From: Aminobacter anthyllidis
GTDB taxonomy: Bacteria > Pseudomonadota > Alphaproteobacteria > Rhizobiales > Rhizobiaceae
Length of the DNA stretch: 64,000 nt
Direction of reading: 5' to 3'
NCBI RefSeq assembly: GCF_018555685.1
Contig: NZ_JAFLWW010000003.1
Coordinates: forward strand, 372,001-436,000
The position numbers and the translations under genes are program-made. The notes under the pieces were generated by a model. That model did no database searches and had not been told where the DNA came from. It saw only the letters and a list, made by a program, of their open reading frames with translations. Of the stretch, positions 58,046 through 64,000 are shown in pieces (position 1 is the stretch's first letter; each line of letters opens with the position of its first letter).

Positions 58046-58521
58046 TGGACAAGCCGCGCACCGAGCCGCTCGACGATCTCGACCGCCGCATCCTGGCCGT
58101 GATGCAGCAGGACAACCGGCTGTCGTTTGCCGAATTGGCCGAGCGGGTCGCGTCATCCGCGGCCTCCTGCGTGCGCCGGGTCAAGCGGCTGCGCGACGCC
58201 GGCGTTATCGTTGCCGACATCGCGATCGTCGACCCCAAGCTCGTCGGCAAATCGCTGACGGCAGTGATCAACATCGAACTGGAAGCCGAGCGGCGCGACC
58301 TCGTCGACGCATTCAAGCGGCAGATGCGTGACGCACCCGAAGTGACCCAATGTTACATGGTCACCGGCGACGCCGATTTCGTCGTCGTCGTGACCGTCGA
58401 GGACATCACGGCCTTCGAGGCCTTCACGCAGAAATGGCTCTACGCCAATCCCAACCTGCGCAAGTTCCGCTCGATGATCATGTTGGACCGCGTCAAGTTC
58501 GAGCCGCGCGTCGCCATCTAG
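58045..58521 (+). CDS. Lrp/AsnC family transcriptional regulator
   Basis: A 158-aa regulator. The N-terminal winged-helix (LDDLDRRILAVMQQDNRLSFAELAERVASSAASCVRRVKRLRDAGVI) precedes the RAM/AsnC ligand domain (VINIELE, APEVTQCYMVTGDADFVVVVTVEDITAFE). Such proteins form octamers and respond to amino acids. Two ATGs lie in tandem (58042, 58045). GGAGG at 58036-58040 leaves 4 nt to the second, which I chose; the first would leave only 1 nt. Its target may be the aminotransferase gene downstream, but this is only suggested by position. Confidence 0.93.
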   Translation: MDKPRTEPLDDLDRRILAVMQQDNRLSFAELAERVASSAASCVRRVKRLRDAGVIVADIAIVDPKLVGKSLTAVINIELEAERRDLVDAFKRQMRDAPEVTQCYMVTGDADFVVVVTVEDITAFEAFTQKWLYANPNLRKFRSMIMLDRVKFEPRVAI

Positions 58522-58683
58522 CTCCGAGCCTCACACCCGGCTGTTGCGGCCGGAGAGAAGGCATTTACTTCACCGAAGCCCGAATTTCGATCGGTTCGCC
58601 TCATCTGGCCCGGCATTTTGACAGAAATGGCGCATCGCTAGCAGGCAAATTCTCCCCGAAAGTCCGGAAGCGGAGAGGAACCC

Positions 58684-59631
58684 ATGGATTTCGCACCAAA
58701 GCAATTGCCCACACTCGAAAGCCGCCACGTCGACCCGCATTCCTACCCCTCCGGCGTCGCCTTCCTCGACGGCCAATACCTGCCGATGTCCGAGGCAAAG
58801 ATTTCGGTGCTGGATTGGGGCTTCCTGCATTCCGACGCGACCTACGACACCGTCCATGTCTGGAACGGTGCCTTCTTCCGCCTCGACCTGCATCTCGAAC
58901 GCTTCTTCGGCGGGCTCGAGCGGCTGCGCATGTCGATCCCGTTCGACCGCGATCACGTCACCGAAATCCTGCACAATTGCGTGGCCCTTGCTGGCCATCG
59001 CGCGGCCTATGTCGAGATGCTGTGCACCCGCGGCGCGTCCCCGACCTTCAGCCGCGACCCCCGTGATGCCATCAACCGTTTCATGGCCTTCGCCGTGCCG
59101 TTCGGTTCGGTCGCCAACCCGGAACAGCTCGCGCGCGGCCTGCATGTTGCGATCAGCCAGCGCATGCGCATCCCCCCGGCCTCGATCGATCCCGCCGTCA
59201 AGAACTACCACTGGCTCGATCTCGTGCGCGGCCTCTATGATGCCTATGACAACAACGCCGAAACAGCGCTCCTGCTCGACTTCAACGGCAATGTCGCGGA
59301 AGGACCGGGCTTCAACGTCTTTGCGGTGAAGGACGGACGTCTCGCGACGCCAGCCACCGGCGTCCTGCCGGGCATCACCCGGCGCAGCGTCTTCGACCTT
59401 TGTGCCGAGGCTGGCCTTGTCGCCGAAGCCCTGGATGTCAGCGTCGAGGCACTACTGGCCGCCGACGAGGTGTTCATCACCTCGACCGCCGGCGGCATCA
59501 TGCCGGTGACCAGGATCGACGGCACGACCGTGGGCAACGGCCAGGTCGGTCCGATCACAACAAGGCTGAAGGACGCCTACTGGGCCAAGCACGACGACCC
59601 CGACTGGTCGACGCCGGTCACCTATTCGTGA
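58684..59631 (+). CDS. class IV aminotransferase (D-amino-acid/branched-chain type)
   Basis: A 315-aa fold-type IV PLP enzyme. FLDGQYLPMSEAKISVLDWGFLHSDATYDTVHVWNG is the N-terminal block; the Schiff-base lysine is Lys173 (AVKNYHWLDL), followed by LLLDFNGNVAEGPGFNVFAVKDG and TPATGVLPGITRR. Length and the DATYD start favour the D-amino acid or a broad branched-chain-like aminotransferase; IlvE-specific features are not clear. It is 162 bp after the Lrp-type regulator on the same strand. Confidence 0.88.
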   Translation: MDFAPKQLPTLESRHVDPHSYPSGVAFLDGQYLPMSEAKISVLDWGFLHSDATYDTVHVWNGAFFRLDLHLERFFGGLERLRMSIPFDRDHVTEILHNCVALAGHRAAYVEMLCTRGASPTFSRDPRDAINRFMAFAVPFGSVANPEQLARGLHVAISQRMRIPPASIDPAVKNYHWLDLVRGLYDAYDNNAETALLLDFNGNVAEGPGFNVFAVKDGRLATPATGVLPGITRRSVFDLCAEAGLVAEALDVSVEALLAADEVFITSTAGGIMPVTRIDGTTVGNGQVGPITTRLKDAYWAKHDDPDWSTPVTYS

Positions 59632-59647
59632 GCCGCCAGGACGGCGC

Positions 59648-60265
59648 TCACGCCCGGTAGATCCACTGCTCGGGCACGCGCACCGAGACCTCCTCGCCTG
59701 CTGCGATCATGCCGGGCTTCTCGACCCAGCCGACAAGCCCGCGCAGGCGGCGCGAAACCTTGGGAAACATGAGCGAGCCGGCGTCATGGTCGGCCATCCC
59801 GGCATGCTCGGCAATCGAGCGCCCGGCGATACGGCACGGCGCGTTCTGGCCGTCGATCTTGATCGTCACGCCCCCCTTGAAGAACAACATCGTGCCGGCC
59901 GGCAGCATCGACAGCATCGGCACGCCGTCGAGCAACAGGTTGGCGCCGATCCATTCCGGCTTGATCTCGGCCAGGCCCATGCGCTCGGCTACGATGGCGA
60001 GTTCATCCGGCGCGACGATCGACAGTTGCCGCTCGTTGCGCATTTCGGTGCCGCGCGGGTACCACGGCTCGCGGCCGCCCGAGCGCCTGGTGTGGCCGGA
60101 ATGGACGTCGCCTATGATGCCCTCGAAAGTCAGCCGCAGCGCGTCGGTCGGTCGCGTAACGAAATGGTCATGCTGCGCGGTGTAGACGCCGGCGACACGC
60201 CCGGCGAGCTTGCGGCCCGGCAGGATCTCAGGTTCGCCCTCGCGGTGCATTGTCGGATCGAGCAT
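59648..60265 (-). CDS. MOSC domain-containing protein
   Basis: A 205-aa protein of the MOSC family, beta-barrel domains named after molybdenum cofactor sulphurases that handle sulphur or molybdopterin-linked groups. The blocks GIIGDVHSGHTRRSGGREPWYPRGTEMRNERQLSIV and IGANLLLDGVPMLSMLPAGTMLFF, with the Cys in INGQNAPC-type sequence (here IDGQNAPCRIAG), fit the family. The conserved Cys is the presumed sulphur carrier. I chose the ATG at 60265, preceded by GGGAGG. It is a single gene. Confidence 0.85.
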   Translation of the reverse strand: MLDPTMHREGEPEILPGRKLAGRVAGVYTAQHDHFVTRPTDALRLTFEGIIGDVHSGHTRRSGGREPWYPRGTEMRNERQLSIVAPDELAIVAERMGLAEIKPEWIGANLLLDGVPMLSMLPAGTMLFFKGGVTIKIDGQNAPCRIAGRSIAEHAGMADHDAGSLMFPKVSRRLRGLVGWVEKPGMIAAGEEVSVRVPEQWIYRA

Positions 60266-60366
60266 CTCAGGCCTCCCGGTTTCGGACTGCTGCTTTGGAC
60301 GGTGTGCCACCACAAATCCAGCCAAAAAGCCTGATCCTTGGGATCATCCGAAATGATGGATGCCGA

Positions 60367-61488
60367 TCACATCATGCGGACCAGCGCGCCGCCGATCGAG
60401 TAACCCGCGCCGAAGGCGCAGATGAGCCCGTGGTCGCCTGATTTCATGTCCTCGTGGTTTTCCTTGAGCGCGATGATCGCACCGGCCGCCGCCGTATTGC
60501 CGAGGCGCTCCAGCACCATCGGCGCGGTGTCCTGGTCGGCCTCGTGGCCGAGCGCCAGCTTGAGGATCATCGCGTTCATGCGCGCATTGGCCTGGTGCAG
60601 CCAGTAGCGCCTGATGTCGGACTGTGTCATGCCGTGGTCGGCGAGGAAGGCGGTGATGAAGCGGTGCGCGGCATGCGTCACTTCCTTGAACACCTTGTTG
60701 CCGACCTGCTTGATCATGTTGCCCTCCATCTCGACGACGGAGGTGTTTTCCTGGCCGGCGCGCAGCAGGAAGCCGAAATTGGTACGGATATTGTTGGAGA
60801 ACTGCGTCCAGTTGCGCGTGTCGAGAATTTCGAAGCGCCCCGGCCGGGTCTCCCTGGGCCCGATCGCCTCGACCACCATCGCCACGGATGCGTCGCCGAA
60901 GATGAAATGGGTCTGCCGGTCGCGGAAATTGAGGTGCCCGGTGATGATCTCGGGCGTGACGATCAGCACGCGCTTCTGCCCGCCCGAGCGGACGAGATTG
61001 AACGCGACGTGCAGTGCGGCCGCGGCCGACGAGCATCCGAGGCTCATGTCGAAGGCCGCACCCTCGATGCCAAGCTCCTTCTGGATCTCGATCGAGATCG
61101 CCGGATAAGGCCGCTGCTGGTGCGAGGCGGCACAGATCACCATGTCGATGTCGGCGCCGGTCAGCCCGGCATGGTCGAGCGCCTTGCGCGCCGAGGCCAC
61201 ACCGAACTCGGCCTCGACCGATAAATCGTCGTCGGCGCGGGGTGCGATGCGCGGGGTCATCCGCTCGGGATCGAGGATGCCGTCCAGCGTATGGACGTGG
61301 CGGTTCTTCACGCCGGAGGCATAGACGATGAATTCGCTGTCCGATTTCTTGATCGGCTCCTGCCCTGCCGTCTCGCGCCTGACGTTTTCGACGTCGACCC
61401 AGGCATTGAAGCTTGTGACCAGCTCATCGTTGCTGATCGCAGCCTGAGGAATTTCAACGCCGATGCCACTGATGATAACGCGATGCAT
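60367..61488 (-). CDS. beta-ketoacyl-ACP synthase III family protein
   Basis: A 373-aa thiolase-fold condensing enzyme. The triad is Cys152 (SLGCSSAAAAL), His298 (WLHQANARMN) and Asn331 (GNTAAAG). It is about 50 residues longer than housekeeping FabH, mainly by an insertion near residues 35-90 (EPIKKSDSEFIVYASGVKNRHV), as in specialised KAS III variants that use unusual acyl primers. Its partner genes for a pathway are absent nearby. I chose the ATG at 61488 (MHRVIISGIG). Confidence 0.9.
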   Translation of the reverse strand: MHRVIISGIGVEIPQAAISNDELVTSFNAWVDVENVRRETAGQEPIKKSDSEFIVYASGVKNRHVHTLDGILDPERMTPRIAPRADDDLSVEAEFGVASARKALDHAGLTGADIDMVICAASHQQRPYPAISIEIQKELGIEGAAFDMSLGCSSAAAALHVAFNLVRSGGQKRVLIVTPEIITGHLNFRDRQTHFIFGDASVAMVVEAIGPRETRPGRFEILDTRNWTQFSNNIRTNFGFLLRAGQENTSVVEMEGNMIKQVGNKVFKEVTHAAHRFITAFLADHGMTQSDIRRYWLHQANARMNAMILKLALGHEADQDTAPMVLERLGNTAAAGAIIALKENHEDMKSGDHGLICAFGAGYSIGGALVRMM

Positions 61489-61689
61489 AAAACCCGTCCG
61501 TCGCATGATTCCCGAAGCATGCCCGACAGCAGTTACCACTTTCGGAAAAATCCATACTCCAGCGACCAAATGGTGCCCTAAGGCCCCGGCAAGCCCTGTC
61601 CCGTCTCACCGGACTCGCCACCGCGCAGTTTACGTCACATGGAAGCGTTCGAATATGCCCTCATGCGACACTTGCCGTGATATCCAGCC

Positions 61690-62457
61690 CTATCCTCGCT
61701 GGGCCACCACGAACAACCGGGGGAAGCGCAAGAGAACCTTGCCGTCGGCGGTGGGTGGGTATGCGGCGGCAATGCGAGCCGTGTAGGCCGCGAGATAGGC
61801 TTGGCGCTCATCGGCGTCGAGCGGATCGACGAACGGCTTCAGGCCCGTGCCCTTGACCCATTCGACGATTGCGGCGGCGTCGGCCAGCGGGTGGTTGTAG
61901 ACCGTGTGCCAGATGTCGACCCGCGCCGACAGCGGCACAAGCAGGTCGTAATAGGATGCGACCGACGGCAGCTGAGCGCGCGCTGCATTGGCGATCTTAG
62001 CGGCAAACGGCATGGCTGCCGCCGTCTCGCGCATCGCCACATGCGACGGCTCGCCGATATTGTCGGGCATCTGCACCGCAAGGCAGCCGCCCGGCGCAAG
62101 CAGCCCCATCAGCCGAGCCAGCACCGCCTGATGGTCGGGCAACCACTGGAACACGGCGTTGGCGAAGATCACGTCGACCGGCGCATCAGGCGTCCAGTCG
62201 CGCGCATTGGCGAGCTTAAAGTCGACACCGGGAAGCCGCTGGCGGGCTTCTTCGATCATGGCCGGCGAGCTGTCGAAGCCCGAAACCCGGGCATTGGGCC
62301 AGCGCTCGACAAGCAGCTCGGTCGAATTGCCGGGTCCGCAGCCGATGTCGACGACATGCCCTGGTTTCTCAAGCGGAATTTGCGCCACAAGGTCCCTTGC
62401 CGGCCGCGTTCGCTCATCCTCGAACTTCAGATATTGCGCAGCTGACCAGTCTTTCAT
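61690..62457 (-). CDS. tam: trans-aconitate 2-methyltransferase
   Basis: Tam (255 aa) methylates trans-aconitate with SAM, removing this inhibitor of aconitase. [25 protein letters not shown] is the family start, motif [16 protein letters not shown] is at 36-50, and [37 protein letters not shown] and the final ELLxRFPR-like [11 protein letters not shown] match. I chose the ATG at 62457 by comparison with the family; GGGAG lies 10 nt upstream. An ATG at 62481 is possible. Confidence 0.93.
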   Translation of the reverse strand: MKDWSAAQYLKFEDERTRPARDLVAQIPLEKPGHVVDIGCGPGNSTELLVERWPNARVSGFDSSPAMIEEARQRLPGVDFKLANARDWTPDAPVDVIFANAVFQWLPDHQAVLARLMGLLAPGGCLAVQMPDNIGEPSHVAMRETAAAMPFAAKIANAARAQLPSVASYYDLLVPLSARVDIWHTVYNHPLADAAAIVEWVKGTGLKPFVDPLDADERQAYLAAYTARIAAAYPPTADGKVLLRFPRLFVVAQRG

Positions 62458-62485
62458 GTCGGGAACTCCCAGAGGCGTCATGAAA

Positions 62486-62513
62486 CAAAAACGCCCCGCT
62501 TGGGGCGGGGCGT
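62486..62513 (-). terminator. rho-independent terminator of ettA
   Basis: A 9-bp GC-rich stem (arm ACGCCCCGC, 62491-62499 with 62505-62513) closes a 5-nt loop. TTTT follows on the minus strand. It lies 16 bp after the ettA stop and separates it from tam. Confidence 0.8.
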
Positions 62514-62528
62514 TCTTGAAGTCGGAAA

Positions 62529-64000
62529 TCAGCGCGTCAGGCGCTTGTGGCTCATCCGGTGCGGGTTTGCCGCATCGGCGCCGAGACGGCGGACCTTGTC
62601 CTTCTCGTACTCTTCGAAGTTGCCTTCGAACCACTCGACATGCGCGTCGCCTTCATAGGCGAGCATGTGGGTCGCCATGCGATCGAGGAACATACGATCG
62701 TGGGAGATGATGACGGCGCAGCCGGCATAGGCTTCGAGTGCGTCTTCGAGCGCGCCCAGCGTTTCAGTGTCGAGATCGTTGGTCGGTTCGTCGAGGAGCA
62801 GGACGTTGCCGCCATTCTTCAGCATCTTGGCGAGGTGGACACGGTTGCGCTGGCCACCCGACAAATTGCCGACGCGCTGCTGCTGGTCGCCGCCACGGAA
62901 GTTGAACGACGAGCAATAGGCACGGCTGTTCACTTCATGCTTGCCGAGCTTGATGACTTCGGCACCGCCGGAAATCTCTTCCCAGACGGTCTTGGTCGGG
63001 TCGAGCGCGTCGCGGCTCTGGTCGACATAACCGAGCTTGACGGTCTCGCCGACACGGATCGTGCCGCTATCGGGCGTTTCCTGGCCGGTGATCATCCTGA
63101 ACAGCGTGGTCTTGCCCGCGCCGTTGGGGCCGATGACGCCGACGATGCCGCCGGGCGGCAGCTTGAAGTTCAGGTTCTCGATCAGCAGTTCGTCGCCGTA
63201 GCCCTTGTTCACGCTATCGACCTCGATCACCACGTTGCCGAGGCGTTCGCCGGCCGGAATGACGATCTGCGTGTCGGTCGGACGACGCTGATCCGCCTTC
63301 TCCACCAACTCTTCATAGGCCTTGATACGCGCCTTGGACTTGGTCTGGCGTGCCTTGGGCGAGGATGCGATCCACTCGCGCTCGCGCCAGATCGCCTTCT
63401 GGCGCGAATCGTCCTCGCGGCCTTCCTGGATCAGGCGCTTGGCCTTGGCATCGAGATACTTGGTGTAGTTGCCCTCGTAGGGGATGCCACGGCCGCGATC
63501 GAGTTCGAGGATCCAGCCGGTCACGTTGTCGAGGAAGTAGCGATCGTGGGTAATGATCAGCACCGAGCCGGGATAGTCGCGCAGGTGCTTTTCCAGCCAC
63601 GCCGTGGTCTCGGCGTCCAGATGGTTGGTCGGTTCGTCGAGCAGCAGGAGGTCAGGCTGTTCGAGCAGGAGGCGGCAAAGCGCGATACGGCGGCGTTCGC
63701 CACCCGACAGCTGGGTCACTTCGGAGTCGGCGGGCGGGCACTGCAGCGCGTCCATCGCCATCTCGACCTGCTGTTCCAGGTCCCACAGGTTGAGACGATC
63801 CATCTCGTCCTGCAGCTTGGCGCCCTCGTCGGCGGTCTCGTCCGAGTAGTTCATCATCAGCTCGTTGTAGCGATTGATGATGGCGGTCTTCTTGGAAACG
63901 CCGTCCATGACGTTCTCGAACACGGTCTTGGCCGGATCGAGCTGCGGTTCCTGCGCCAGGTAGCCAACGGTCGCGCCGTCGGCCAGCCAGGCTTCGCCCG
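62529..64000 (-). CDS. ettA: energy-dependent translational throttle protein EttA (5' part outside window)
   Basis: The C-terminal 490 residues of an ABC-F protein that binds the ribosomal E site and gates the first elongation step according to the ATP/ADP ratio. The first visible block is the end of ABC domain 1 ([32 protein letters not shown]), then the charged linker with [21 protein letters not shown] and [19 protein letters not shown], typical of EttA, and the complete ABC domain 2 ([37 protein letters not shown]). The frame is open to the window edge, so the start and first Walker A lie beyond 64000. Confidence 0.95.
   Translation of the reverse strand, partial: GEAWLADGATVGYLAQEPQLDPAKTVFENVMDGVSKKTAIINRYNELMMNYSDETADEGAKLQDEMDRLNLWDLEQQVEMAMDALQCPPADSEVTQLSGGERRRIALCRLLLEQPDLLLLDEPTNHLDAETTAWLEKHLRDYPGSVLIITHDRYFLDNVTGWILELDRGRGIPYEGNYTKYLDAKAKRLIQEGREDDSRQKAIWREREWIASSPKARQTKSKARIKAYEELVEKADQRRPTDTQIVIPAGERLGNVVIEVDSVNKGYGDELLIENLNFKLPPGGIVGVIGPNGAGKTTLFRMITGQETPDSGTIRVGETVKLGYVDQSRDALDPTKTVWEEISGGAEVIKLGKHEVNSRAYCSSFNFRGGDQQQRVGNLSGGQRNRVHLAKMLKNGGNVLLLDEPTNDLDTETLGALEDALEAYAGCAVIISHDRMFLDRMATHMLAYEGDAHVEWFEGNFEEYEKDKVRRLGADAANPHRMSHKRLTR

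Overview
The window is GC-rich (codons end mostly in G or C), almost wholly coding, and reads as a core chromosomal segment of an alphaproteobacterium of the order Rhizobiales, most like Mesorhizobium/Aminobacter (Phyllobacteriaceae). This placement is inference. It rests on the protein sequences, the alphaproteobacterial order of the division/cell-wall (dcw) cluster with lpxC-bamD-recN-ligA behind ftsZ, the long-tailed FtsZ, the betaine-lipid genes btaAB, and the type of interspersed intergenic repeats. No phage, insertion sequence, CRISPR array or tRNA gene was seen.

Layout. (1) 1-8,000: unlinked small and metabolic genes on both strands (dienelactone hydrolase, glyoxalase-fold protein, UvrD/PcrA helicase, DUF1059 protein, Fet4-like membrane protein, hexapeptide acetyltransferase, CreA). 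Several intergenic repeats lie here. (2) 8,030-11,612, plus strand: a 53-residue membrane peptide, SCO1-like copper chaperone, prmA and an M24 aminopeptidase P, followed by a 173-bp inverted-repeat element. (3) 11,842-12,863: azlCD amino-acid exporter. (4) 13,033-38,818, minus strand: one very large block. In transcription order it is mraZ-rsmH-ftsL-ftsI-murE-murF-mraY-murD-ftsW-murG-murC-murB, then a terminator and a 348-bp gap, then ddl-ftsQ-ftsA-ftsZ, a second terminator, lpxC-bamD-recN-ligA and a DEDDh exonuclease. Together these genes make the peptidoglycan precursor, export and polymerise it at the septum, build the Z ring, and start lipid A and outer-membrane assembly. (5) 39,000-45,400: the mraZ promoter, a cystathionine gamma-lyase-like enzyme, a ParD/ParE toxin-antitoxin pair, the RNase P RNA gene, and a group of peptidoglycan hydrolases with a TerB-DnaJ protein. 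(6) 45,500-55,000: btaAB for phosphorus-free membrane lipids behind a tandem array of Pho-box half-sites, a beta-lactamase-fold hydrolase, a GH25 lipoprotein, an MltB-type transglycosylase, an epimerase flanked by heptanucleotide repeats, an ornithine/diaminopimelate decarboxylase, an EamA transporter and a 28-residue membrane peptide. (7) 55,184-64,000: metF with its ArsR-methyltransferase regulator and a clear palindromic operator, a trmO-DUF2293-Lrp mini-operon, a class IV aminotransferase, a MOSC protein, a KAS III enzyme, a trans-aconitate methyltransferase and the 5'-truncated ettA.

I did not find a convincing new multi-gene system. The most informative signals are regulatory: 10-bp-spaced TGGG repeats inside the mraZ promoter, the Pho-box array before btaA, a 20-bp operator before the ArsR-methyltransferase/metF pair, a terminator plus GANTC cluster that splits the dcw cluster between murB and ddl, and two very short membrane-peptide genes.
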